Below are positions 20,485 through 31,109 of a stretch of DNA of 35,102 nucleotides, in pieces (within the stretch, counting starts at the first letter, position 1; the number at the start of each line of letters is the position of its first letter). Below the pieces are notes generated by a model. It saw nothing but the letters and a program-made list of their open reading frames with translations. It had not been told where the DNA came from and made no database searches. The position numbers and the translations under genes were made by a program. Where the stretch lies: the NCBI GenBank assembly GCA_018398765.1, contig JAHBMJ010001134.1:1-35102 (forward strand), written 5' to 3'. This DNA comes from Chromera velia (lineage: Eukaryota > Sar > Chromeraceae).

Positions 20485-21641
20485 TATTTAATCACGAAAT
20501 ATATTTATTCACTAGTTACTCACTTCAAAAGTAATATAATCAGGAATATATTCCTAAATTAATTAAGGGGGAGTCTCCGCCCCCCGGGCTACATTTTTAA
20601 TTTTTTTTTTTTTTAATACAGGTATCATGGCTTGCTGTGACTTTAAGTTTGCATCTTTCCTTGTGTTTGAAACTCATGTATGAAGACCCGATTTTTGATA
20701 CAACATGTACAATCGGCTATTTGGCTCCGAATGCATACATCGATGGCCGTGGGCACTATAGAAGCGGTGGGCTAGATGTGCACAAGCCTCTAGGCTACTC
20801 CCAAAACATTTGTTTTTATAACATAAAAAAAAAAACACGCACCATTAGAATGATCAAAGGTATTAAAGACTAGTAAGAATCGGATTTGGGCTAATTAATC
20901 ACTTTATTCAATCACATTCAATCACTTCATGGGATAATTAAATATATTCTAATCACAAGTGACTAAACACCTTTAAAAAATATATATCTGAATCTACTAG
21001 CTAATTCAACGGGTCTGAGTCCGTCTGACATTAGATCTAGCTCAATTCTTGTTTCAAACTTTTTCGTTTTTGAGTTGAAAAGCATTCACCATCACGAAAA
21101 ACTTTGATCGGAAAAAGATGAAGGAGGCTTACTTTATACTATCTTACATGTATAGTTGTTTGAGACTGCCAATGAGTAATCATAATATTTTGTTGGCAGC
21201 TAGCTTAAGCCTATGCTCAAAGTAAGGCAAAACTAGGCTTAGTGAAATATAGTTGTGGGCTATTTGTAGCCTTGGGCTGGCTATATTAAATTAACTATTA
21301 TCCTAGCTATTATCAGTACTATGATTCAGTGACTATATAATTATCATAGTATACCGGAGGTAAAAACTTAGGTAAAAACCCGTTGATGCTCTGAGGGTCC
21401 AACTTTAATTTCATAATTTTTTAATTTTATTTACACTCATGCATGCAGTACCACTTACCATCACCCTATAGCAGCGTCTAGCTACAACTTAGTAATTTAT
21501 AAAACCGGTACGTTTAACCGTATCACTGGTAACATGGTGCTTGGTAATTCATATTATATCTGAATTATATATTCAAAAATATCTGCAATCAACTATAGAG
21601 TTTTTTTTAGCTTTTATACCAAACCTAACAATTCTCTGTTC
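20485..21641. other. AT-rich island, no gene recognised
   Basis: Markedly AT-rich DNA, unlike the GC-rich genes around it. One 78-codon plus-strand frame (20637-20873) has a somewhat more balanced patch but matches no family I know. A GC-rich hairpin-like motif GGGGGAGTCTCCGCCCCCC (20568-20586) stands out. Unknown function; probably old transposon debris. Confidence 0.6.
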
Positions 21642-21839
21642 CTTACAAAAATTTATGGAAATCGCTGGGAAATCTGTGGGAAATTGATGGGAAATCGTAA
21701 GAAAATTCTAGTGAAATCCAAGGGAAATCCCATAGAAATCCATGCATAGGAAATTAATGGGAAATCTCACGTGGGATTCATGGTGGGAAATCTGATTGAG
21801 ATTTCAATTTTTATGGGGAATCAGCCAGATTTCTATATA

Positions 21840-22356
21840 TACCCTGCAGGTAGCCAGGATTTTGCAGGATTTTAGCCTAGGATTTTAGTGAATTTTACGA
21901 GAATTTGGCCAGGATTTTAGTGGATTTTAGCGGATTTTGTCCAGGATTCTGCCGGAGTCTTAACGTTAAAAATATAATCCCTACACCCAGGATTTTAGAA
22001 TCTAAAATGCTGGAAGAAAGCTAAAATCCCAGCCTCTTCTTAGGATTTTATGGAATTATACGGGATTTTACAGGATTATACGGGATTTTACGGGATTTTA
22101 TAGGAAAGATATAATCCCGTAAAATCCCGTAAAATCCTGTAAAATCCTGGCATTCATTTCTAAAATCCTAGGATCTAGGATTTTAGTCTTTATAATCCCT
22201 AGAGCCAGGATTTTAGATTTTAAAATCCTGGAGAAATAGTCCGACAGAATCTTGGGCAAAATCCCCCTAAATCCGCTAAAATGCTGGCCAAAATCCCGTA
22301 AAATCCGCTAAAATCCTGGGCTAAAATCCCGTAAAATCCTAGCTACCTGCAGGGTA
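21840..22356. mobile_element. 517-bp foldback element built of GGATTTTA repeats
   Basis: The ends are a perfect 15-nt inverted repeat TACCCTGCAGGTAGC. Almost the whole element is one imperfect palindrome: GGATTTTA/CGGGATTTTA units on the left half are mirrored by TAAAATCC units on the right, with the axis near 22105 (TTATAGGAAAGATATAA). It sits immediately inside the left arm of the larger element, as if inserted there. No coding capacity. Confidence 0.85.
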
Positions 22357-22453
22357 GTTTTGCCTAGAGTCTTGCAAGCCTTCAAATGCTCCATGGAACC
22401 TAAGTTGCATAACGAATTTCTGCATGGCATACCGGGTTGGCCAGAGCCTAAGA

Positions 22454-23304
22454 GGTGGCTCACCCTAGGCGACGCACAGTGGTGAAAAAAAAAAAATAGA
22501 CCTTTTCAATTTTTTTTTTTTTCTTTTTTTCTACGAAGGATTTCCTAGAGCACCTCTAGGAGCACCTAGAGGAGCACCTTTTAGAAGTACTTTTAAACTA
22601 ACTTCCTCGCGAACTTATTATTCAACTCAAAGTTTTAAACATCTTTCAACCCTAGTTTTAACCCTAGTTCTAGTCCTAGTTGTTATTGTATGTTTATCTC
22701 TACTAGTGTCTCTACTAGTGTCTTCACCATTCCATCTGATTCATCAATTTTGTTGAACACGGACCAACCGATCTTTTTTCCCTTGTTCAACTGCACTGAG
22801 TGTGAGAGACGAGGGAGATAGAGGGAGTGACCTGGTCCGTCGTTTCACCATTCATGCTAATTGAAAAATGAATGAAGTCTGCGTGTATGGCACTGCACGC
22901 AGCGACCATCGCAAAAAATAATTACAGGGACGAAGGCGAGCGGGCAGGCGAAGGGAAAAGGGGGCTCTCTTTTGTCCTATGCAAAGAGTGACAAGAAGGA
23001 TGGATGCATGGATGTAGACAGAAGAGCAGACAGAGGAGAAGTTCTTTGACTGGCTCTTTGACGATATCTAGGACGATATACATATTTCAAAGCTCTAGTC
23101 GAAGCTAGTTTTGGTCAATCCTTTTAAGCGTCTACCAAGCTAAAAGTGAAACTGGGATCCTAGATATGATTCAAACTCTAGTTGAAGCTAGTCATTTAAC
23201 CTTTATTTTTTTTTACATATACAATAAAATTTTAAATAAAAAAAAATAATAGACGTTTTCAGATTTTTTTTTTTTTACCACTGTGTGTCGCCTAGTGGCT
23301 CACC
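22454..23304. mobile_element. ~850-bp element with CTAGGCGACRCACAGTGGT terminal inverted repeats
   Basis: The left end (22454-22500) has GGTGGCTCACC, CTAGGCGACGCACAGTGGT and an A run. The right end (about 23250-23304) is its reverse complement with few changes, also next to a poly-T run. The interior contains a repeated CTAGAGGAGCACC motif (22542-22577) and two related CTCTAGT(C/T)GAAGCTAG segments (23094, 23172). It lies inside the larger GGGAAATC element. No coding frame. Confidence 0.75.
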
Positions 23305-23669
23305 GGCTTTAACCTAACTCATTCATATTTCCCATAATTATGGAAATCTTATGGAAAATGTATGGAAATCCTATAGAAATCCTTACCTAGGCGTATCACA
23401 GCAAAAAAAAAATTAAAGCCAATCCTCACTTAATTTTTTTTTCCTTTTTTTTTTGATAGTGTTAAGTAAGAAACAACTGTTATTCAAGTGTTGCTTATCT
23501 ATTGTTTCGGTGTTGCACAACTGTTGTTCAGGTGTTGCAACAAAAGAAAAAAAATAATTAAAGCCAATTCTGGTTTACTTTTTTTTTTGTTGTGATACAT
23601 CTAGATCCTTACAATCATTTCCATAAATTCCCCCAAGATTTCCATAATTTGGGAAACTTATGGAAATAT
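23305..23669. other. AT-rich filler with repeated A-run motifs and GGAAATC remnants
   Basis: Between inner and outer inverted repeats lie degenerate ATGGAAATC units (23338-23385, 23615-23668) and two copies of an A-run followed by TTAAAGCCAAT (about 23405 and 23555). No gene. Confidence 0.6.
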
Positions 23670-23881
23670 GGCTGATTCCCCATAAAAATTGAAATCTCAA
23701 CCAGATTTCCCACGTGAGGTTTCCCATCAATTTCCCATGAACTTCTATAAGATTTCCCCTGGATTTCACTAGGATTTCCTTAAGATTTCCCATCAATTTC
23801 CCACAGATTTCCCAGCGATTTCCATAATTTTTTGTAGGGCTTATCTAGCTGCTTATCAAAAAATTCTGGAGAAACACACAT

Positions 23882-25682
23882 TTAGAGAGACGTCAGACAT
23901 CTTAGTGTTTTTTTATTCTCTTTGGCTTGTAAAATGAGTGTCCAGACCCTCACAGGATGAATTGAGGACGCCACAAGTGAGAAGCTGCGCAACTTTGGCA
24001 GCGACTGCGGCAAGAGGGCGTTGAGGAAATCCGACAGTCCCGTCTCCGTGACAGAGGGATTGTTGGACAGACAAAGAGAGTCGAGGGACTGTGTCTTGCG
24101 TGTTCTGAAGGCTTCTCCGAGCTGGCGGACAGCGCCGTCATTCAACTTACAACCCTCAAGGGACAATTCCTGCAACGTTCGCAGCCTCCCCTGCCGCAGG
24201 GCCATTGCCAGTGATCCCACGCCCTCTCCCACACGGTTATAGGAAAGGTCGAGGTTCACTATGGCTGGGAGGGCCGAGGGTGTCTCACAGACAGCCCTGA
24301 AAAACGAATCCGTTCCCTCTCCTCGAAACCGATTTCCGGAAATCCTCAAAACCTGTACTTTTCTCAGGTACCCTCCTCTAACAGCCGTTGCAAGCATACT
24401 CATTCTTTCATCGTCCATCTCGCAACTGGACAAATCCAAGTCCATAAGGCTCGGCATCTTCCCCACCTGCAACGTTTCCAACATCTCCCCGATTCCATCA
24501 ATCTTGGCTTCCCCTCGTTGCACCATTGAGTACAAATCAAAATATTCCAGGAAAGAGAGGCCCTTCTCAGACCCACGCACCCCCCCAAAAAAACCTTCCA
24601 AGCCCGCTGTACCCAGCTCTCGGTCAGGACGAGGATACACGCGCAGAGAACGAAGGTGAGGAAAATTTCCCGCCCTTACACCTTCACCTAGTAGAACCAG
24701 GTGATCACCGTTCACCCTCACAAAACTGAAATTCAGAGCAGACAGAACGGGAAGCCGCATGTCGCGAAAGGCTTGAAAGAGCCGGCGCACAATTTCGTCC
24801 CCCTCTACCGACTCCAAGTTGAACGAAAGAGATTGACCGCGTTTCCCCAACTTGTGCAAACAAGCCAACTTCCCGGCATTGAGAGTGTCTGTGAGGGCAC
24901 TGAATAGCGCCGTATTAATTTCCTGGCCTTCTTGTGACTGCGGTGCCAAAAGCAGGTCCAGATTTTCGAATGGCGGCATTTGACTGGCCTCTTTCACTGC
25001 TCAAGAAACACCACCCCTGGGCGATCCCCCAGAACCAACAGAACATTTCGAAGGGACCGAATCTTCCCACTTCCCAGAGTGCGTGCTGTGCCCTCGCTCA
25101 CATTCGAGAGGTTCAAATGAAAGTCCACACTCTCCAGGAGGGGGGCCGAATTGGACCCAAGAGCAGAAACAAAAACATTTCCGTCTTGCCCGGAGAGCAA
25201 AAGCATATTCAAGTTGAGACTCTTCAGAGAGGGCAGGGCGCTCGAACGCACAGCACAGGCTACATCGCGCAGTGCGAGCGAAACTGCGCCTATGCTCTCA
25301 AGGGCGAACAGTCTTCGACGAACGTTCAGTCCCAGGCTTTCTAATAGGGGCATCTCCCCTCTTTTCAGACGATCTGCAACTGCTCCCAATGTGTATTCGT
25401 CAAGCTGGCACTCTCCGAGGTCAAGTTTCTTCAAGAAAAGAAGAATGTCTTTACGAAGAAAGAAAGACAGCGCGACGTCGTCTACTGGGCCGCCCGCCAG
25501 ATCGAGGCTCTCGAGTCTCAGAGGTTTGACGGCTGAGGCAAAAGCAGAGGAAAGGATCTCCATAGGCCTGTCGCTGTAGGACGACATGCTTGGTAATGAG
25601 AGCTTCAGATGTTGGAGAGAGGAGAGCCTCCCTGCCTGAATCTCTTTTGAAAGAGCCCGAAGGAGGACAGAAGGTGAGTTGC
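23882..25682 (-). pseudogene. Leucine-rich-repeat (ribonuclease-inhibitor type) protein, frame-broken
   Basis: Two minus-strand frames, 25682-24994 and about 25000-23882, both encode RI-type LRRs of about 28 residues (VNLDLSYNRVGEGVGSLAMAL, LQELSLEGCKLNDGAVRQL, SLDSLCLSNNPSVTETGLSD). They abut at 24994-25003: each frame meets a TGA within ten bases of the other, so one base added or lost would fuse them. LRR register continues across the point (LRNVLLVLGDRPG, then MPPFENLDLLLAP). The 5' border is set by a strong acceptor (pyrimidine run, ATGCAG at 25683); upstream exons are not identified, and neither frame has a good ATG. The 3' end runs to a TAA at 23882, but a GTGAGG donor near 23955 could end the exon earlier, with the AT-rich element replacing downstream exons. 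Proteins of this type usually act as binding scaffolds. Pseudogene, sequencing error or recoding are all possible. Confidence 0.75.
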
Positions 25683-26860
25683 CTGCATTCGAACGCTCAG
25701 AGAAAAAAAGGACAAGACCTATACATAAAACAATGTACCTGGAGGACCTCACAGGAAGAAGACTGGGGAGTTGTTACAACACATACTGCAGGCCTATAGA
25801 CAAGACTGACCCTGAGGGCGACATGAACTCCAACTCCAGATGTTGTCCCCTTCGAATTCTGCTCCTGCACATACCATCAATGCAACGTATACAGAGGGGA
25901 ACTGAAGGGAAGATACGGATTAAGGAACCATAGACTGACAGGCACTGCATGCATGCATGCATGCATGAAGGGAGAAGATGGACGAACTGACAGACAATCG
26001 AATGCGAGGGGAATCTATGCAGGTGAGTGTGGAACCGAAAGTAGTCAGAGGAGGGCGCGAAGAGGATTCGAACCTGGTGGCTGGGGAGGAAAACGGACCA
26101 TTTCTCCTTTCATTGGAGACAACCGCGAGAGAAGCGTCCTACGTGCCCGAGCAGACAGAGCTAGAAACGCAGACACAACGAATAGAGGCAAAAAAGGCAT
26201 GCAAATGGAGATACAGGAAAGCCGAGAGCCAACACAATCAGACAATCCGTCAGAGAGATAGACACATTTGATTGATCCAAGTAGACATGCAGACACAACG
26301 GACGGGAAGCAAAACATTGAAAACAAAAAACGAGAAAAAAAAACGGAAAAAGGAGGACAGAAGGGTGTGAGTTCACTGACATTCGGAGAGAGAAAAAAAG
26401 CGCGAGGCCTGCACATGAAATACGCTCGAGCAAAGCGGAGACAGAAAAACTTAGAAAGCCTGTTTATGCAATCAACCGGAACTGAAGTGAATGAGAGTTG
26501 GGAAGTAGTCCAAGCTTGTCTGTCTCTCAAAACAACACTCCACTACCGGGAGAGACTGACCACGAGAGCGATCCTGCCGGGGATCGCCTTTGTTTTTTGA
26601 ATCTGCACAGACAGACAGACAGACCACGCAAAGGTTGTCCATGTCTCTCGTCCTGGAGCATATCGTTGACAGACAGCTCCGTTGCAGGTACGTAAAACGG
26701 GGGGACCTCTATATCCAAAAAGGTACAAATAAAGAAAACGGCACCACCAGAAACCAAATTGAAACGCAATTAATTGCAAAGGGTCGGAGAATGTCGAATC
26801 GGAGGAGGGCCAGGAGATGCATGATCCTGGTAGGTGCGTACGAGCATGGCTGAATCAGAC
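25683..26860. other. No resolved gene; possible 5' exons of the LRR gene
   Basis: The LRR gene should have upstream exons or a promoter here. A candidate donor (CTGCA/GTATGT) is near 25787 on the minus strand, but the phase does not fit the 25682 acceptor, so I do not call it. The stretch contains a (GCAT)n patch (25947-25966). The rest is unremarkable. Confidence 0.4.
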
Positions 26861-27246
26861 GAGACTTTCATGACGGAAGAAAAGGGGACGAAAAAAGAAG
26901 ACCAAACGAGACTGTCATCACGGAAGAAAAGGAAACAAAAAAAGAAGACCAAACGAGACTGTCATCACGGAAGAAAAGGGGACAAAAAAAGAAAACCAAA
27001 CGAGACTGTCATCACGGAAGAAAAGGGGACAAAAAAAGAAAACCAAACGAGACATTCAGCACGGAAGAAAAGGGGACAAAAAAAGAAAACCAAACGAGAC
27101 ATTCATCACGGAAGAAAAGGGGACAAAAAAAGAAGACCAAACGAGACTGTCATCACGGAAGAAAAGGGGACAAAAAAAGAAGACCAAACGAGACCTCATC
27201 ACGGAAGAAAAGGGGACCGAAAAAGAAAACCAAACGAGACCTTATC
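26861..27246. repeat. 47-bp minisatellite, about eight copies
   Basis: The unit reads GAGACTGTCATCACGGAAGA then AAAGGGGACA and an A-rich tail ending CCAAAC. Successive ACGGAAG landmarks lie exactly 47 bases apart (26873, 26920, 26967), and the last copies are slightly shorter. It begins within 10 bases of the stop codon of the minus-strand ZZ gene. The plus-strand frame stays open through all copies, but this follows from the repeat composition. Confidence 0.95.
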
Positions 27247-27252
27247 AGGCAA

Positions 27253-29961
27253 TTAAGCATGCGCGCTTTCAGTGCTGGAAAATCTCTCTAGAAACTCGCA
27301 TATGGCAGCCAGCCCAAGCGACAGAAACGACCTCTGTGCTTCCCCTCCCCCCCAACCTGTTAGGCACAGAGATTCCAGAGAGGCAGGCAGGAGGGAAAAG
27401 ATGGAGGACGCCTCGAGGGGGCCGACTGCGCATTCTGCAAGTGAGGAAGAGAAAAGAAAGGACGGGAGCAGACACATGCACCCCCATGGCTCTCTCTCTC
27501 TCTCTGTGCATGGCACACACTCACACACACACAGAGGCACACTCATACACACGCACATGCACATGCACATGCACATGCACATACACACACAAACGGACAC
27601 AAAAATACACACATGAAAGGAAAGAGGAACAAACCCACGAAAGGAAACAGCTCGACCGTCAGTTAAACCTTCATTCGCATCCCTGCAAGCACCACACCAC
27701 GCTGGGAATGCAGAGAGAGCTGCCGATCAAACATCACAGCTTGAACGGAGCCCGGCAACTCGCACACACACTTCGAGAATTGTAGACGCACTCCCAGCAG
27801 TCAGTTTCTCGGACACCCACCTGTGAAGCTCAGAGTCCTCAAGCTCGGCCCGTCCTTGATAAGCACGTCTCCCTCCCCCCCGACGCTCTCGAGGAAACGA
27901 CAGACGAGAGGAAGAGCGCGGCCCTTCACTGCCGCAGGGCCTGCCAAAGAGACGCCAAGTGAAGGTGTAGATCTTGATATAAAGTCTCACTCATTCATGG
28001 AAAGATCCCCTAAATGGACACAACGAAGGACAGAAAACAGCAGGACAATGTTTCGACCCCCTTACTCCCTGACCCACAGACACTAAAGGTTTTTTTACAT
28101 CAGCCGAAAGGTGACACACACAAAAGCACACAGCAGATCCACAAAACGTCTGCGCACCTCTTTTCTGTCTCTGTCGGTGCCACCCTCTCCATGCACCCCC
28201 GTCTCCCCCCCACCCCCCGACCGACCCAGGGTCAATTCATTCGTCGTTCTCGAGAGAGATCCGAGCAGGAGGAAGATCTTTCGAGGGTTGAGGGTGCAAG
28301 CTGGAAGATACAGAGAAGGGGCAAGGAGACACAGAGTTTTGAAAATTATGCATGTTCAGACTTCTGCAAAGCCGGCGCACAGAGGCGAACCCGACCCTCA
28401 ACCCACACAAACACACACACACACACACACGCACACTTCAAATGAACAGACAGACAGGGCAAGAGTGTCTGCAGACGCCAATCGACCGACCGGAGAGATC
28501 AAGACTCCGCAAGGCAATTTCGGGAAGCTCTCCCTGCAAAAATGGCAAAATAAATCAACTCTCATTAGACTGAAAGAAGTCTCAAAGGTTTCAGGAAACT
28601 GCATGCTCAGGAGTCCAAGCTCTTTATCTACACACAGCCAGGCAGGCAGATGCAGATGCAGATGCAAGACATACTCAGTGAGATACTTACAAACTCGCAA
28701 AGAGGGAGAACGGGTTTCCAGAAGGGAGTGGGCAGTGCACAAAAATCGAATAAAAAAAGAATTCCAGAAAAAGACAATTTTAATTGCCAAATTAACTTCC
28801 TGCCCTCAAGAGAATCCCTTTCAGACTTCTTCCACTCACTTTCTTGCTGATCAAATGGAAAATCCACGCAAGTCCGAAGCCCTCGCGGTCAGATGCCAAA
28901 CTCGACGCTTCCTGCACGTCCATGCAGAGAGACAATTAAAAGAAAGGAACTTACGCTAGGGAATGCTGCTGCTTAGTACTTCAAGCACCCGAGTCACTCA
29001 TTCATGCACTCACTTAACTCAAAGGAAGTTGGAGAAGAACGAGAGTCTACATGCACAGCAGCAGGACGCAAACGATTCGATTCGAAAAGACAGACCTCAG
29101 ACGTCACCTTAGCGTGCTTCAGGAGCATGCGGATGCCCATCTGAGCGGTCTCAACTGAGATGGCCGACTCGTCTCTCTGAAACGCGCCCTGCCCTGCAAA
29201 TTTAAACAACAAGAATTGAAGGAAACCTAGGGAGCAGCATCAGACTCTCTTTGTTCAGGTCTTCTTTTCCTCTCGCCTTCTGGACGGACATTTCTGCACG
29301 TCAGCAATCCGTCCGTATGTTGTGACGCAAAGAGTCGTTTATGAACGAACATCTGAGGGAGGCTCCTGACTGAGTATGTGATTCGAGCTGACCATTTCTT
29401 TCCTGGAGCTCGGACGCAGAAATGGAAGAATAGAAGCTCCCATCCTCTCTCATCCCTTCCCGTCCTTTTCCTCCTCCAGCAGAGGAAGCAGCATTTTGTA
29501 CTGAGAGTCCCAGCTTGATGCTAGATACCGCCACACACCCCATCACACCGCCACACCCTTGACTTTCTTCAGGCGACGGGGCTCCAAACAGACCCGCCCC
29601 CTGAGCTTGCTGCTGACCCCCACCGCCAAACAGACCAGCACCGCCAACCTGACCAAAAAGAGGACCACCCCGAGTGTGCTGACCCCCACTTCGGCTGTGC
29701 GGCGGCGGAACCTTTTCTGGCGGCGGGATGGGAAGGAGATCTGTGAGGGTCCATTTTGCGTTCTGGAAAGGCGCAGACGTCCCTGCCTGCTTGTCAAGGG
29801 GCTTGAAGGTCACCTTCAGGTGGAAGTACCCAAATTCCTGCAACATTAAGCCAACGTTCGCACAATAAAGAAAGATCCATGCAGCAAAATCGATCAAAGT
29901 AAGCGAAACACCCACCACTCTCAGCAGTCATAAAAAAGAAAGAAAGAAAGAAAGGAAGGAA

Positions 29962-29999
<38 letters not shown>

Positions 30000-31109
30000 A
30001 AAAACAACCATGTCAGAGCACAGAACAGAGAACATTGAGAAAGAGATCAGCGCGCTGAGCAATCAGTCAAAGTGCAAGAAAAGACAGAATCACAAAACAA
30101 GAGAAAAAATCTTCTGTGGCACAAAAAGCATTCCTTGGGCACTTACCGTTTGTGTAACAGGAGCTGCTGTTTCGTCTTTTGCAGATGCATCACCAGAAAC
30201 ATTCAATTTGAAGATCGAGAGGCTGTTTTCATCGATGCGAACGGACCGGAAACCTCTGACACTTTTTCCATCAATCAAATCAATCGTTCTGCTGCCGTCA
30301 CTCCCGAAGCTGCACAGGTCAAAATGCAGGCTGCTTTTCCTGCACAGGTTTGTGAAGACAAAACCAAACTTCATTGCATCCTGCGGGCCCTGAACGAGGA
30401 ATTCTGGCTCGGTCTCAGTGCTGCCTACCCCTGGCAAGGTTTTCTTCGAAAGGACAGACAACGGAGCGCCTGGTGTTGTGCTCAGCACATGGACAGCGCA
30501 CAGCGGAAAGCCGGTCTCCTCGGAGAGGAGAACTAACCCCGTGGGGGGACCCTGGGTGAAGCGAAAGATTTTGGGGATCTGACGTAGTGGGGGTCCACCG
30601 CTCTGGCGGGTGTCTTTTATGTGATGCCCAGATATGTCAGGGGGGTCAGCGAACTGATCGAAGAAAGTCGGGTCAACCGGCCACAGGGGCTTCAGGGCAC
30701 GCTGCCTGTTTCTCTTCCAGAAGTCACAAAGTATCTCGTGTTCAATCTCCCTGCAACTGTTCCTTTCACCTTTCTTACCCGCTTCCTGTCCTTCAGCACG
30801 GTTTTGAAGACTTAAGAGGAGTTCCATGCGTGTGATGTGTTCTTTGAGGAACTCCGTTGGCATGGGCTGACTCAGACTGTGGATGTTTGCTGATGCGCCA
30901 GCCAGAGTAGCGGTCTTCAGGAATTCATTCCAGGTCGGATGGACGGGGTCTCTCAGGAGCAGCAGAGAGTGGTCTCGTGGGTGCTGGTCCTTGCACTCAT
31001 CGCAGAAGTTCGTGTTGCAACACTGGAGGCACAGGTAGCGGTTTCTCTTGATTGGAAATTCACCACAGCTGTCGCAAGCGACACCGTCGTGACCGTTGTG
31101 ACCGAACAT
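27253..31109 (-). CDS. ZZ zinc-finger protein with FG repeats and C-terminal LRR-like segments
   Basis: Exons: 31109-30147, 29837-29549, 29193-29096, 28911-28840, 28533-28491, 28300-28226, 27940-27821, 27356-27253 (stop TAA). Phases agree at all seven joints, total 1764 nt, 587 aa. Residues about 8-53 form a ZZ finger (GVACDSC, RYLCLQC, NFCDEC, HPRDHSLLLL), a zinc-binding fold that often recognises peptide N termini or histone tails. The rest of exon 1 is a roughly 260-aa region I do not recognise. Exon 2 has a Pro-rich stretch and FG repeats (PLFGQ, AGLFGGGGQQQ, GLFGA) like a short nucleoporin-type tract. The last exons read LRSLDLS, LLLGSLSRTTNELTL, SLRTLSFTG and SFLSLGLAAICEFL, in the manner of degenerate LRRs. 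The exon 2 donor (29548) is the least certain; alternatives lie within 12 bases. The start is the first ATG of the open frame. Confidence 0.7.
27521..27613. repeat. CA and CACATG microsatellite in intron 7 of the ZZ gene
   Basis: (CA)n passes into four CACATG hexamers (27553-27582) and back to CA. A second (CA)n lies at 28408-28436 in intron 5. Confidence 0.9.
29936..30001. repeat. (GAAA)n microsatellite in intron 1 of the ZZ gene
   Basis: About 16 GAAA/GGAA units lie between the GTAAGT donor at 30146 and the acceptor at 29838. Confidence 0.95.

Larger units (their letters stand above)
21642..23838. mobile_element. Inverted-repeat element with ~170-185 bp arms (GGGAAATC family)
   Basis: The left arm (21642-21826, perhaps to 21838) and right arm (23670-23838) are reverse complements with high identity, starting CTTACAAAAATTTATGG / CCTACAAAAAATTATGG and ending at GGGGAATCAGCC. 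Arms are themselves built of degenerate GGGAAATC units. The interior holds two other inverted-repeat elements and no coding frame, so it looks like a non-autonomous foldback/MITE-like element. I see no clear target-site duplication. Confidence 0.75.

Noticed and set aside
20637-20873. A 78-codon plus-strand frame in the AT-rich island
   Set aside because: Short, no family resemblance, and no splice or promoter context; it may be a gene fragment but cannot be supported.
26060-26090. A tRNA-like B box (GGTTCGAATCC on the minus strand)
   Set aside because: The T stem pairs only three bases and no A box or cloverleaf can be placed upstream.
26834-27256. A 140-codon Lys/Arg-rich plus-strand frame
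   Set aside because: It is the translated 47-bp minisatellite, open in all three frames by composition.
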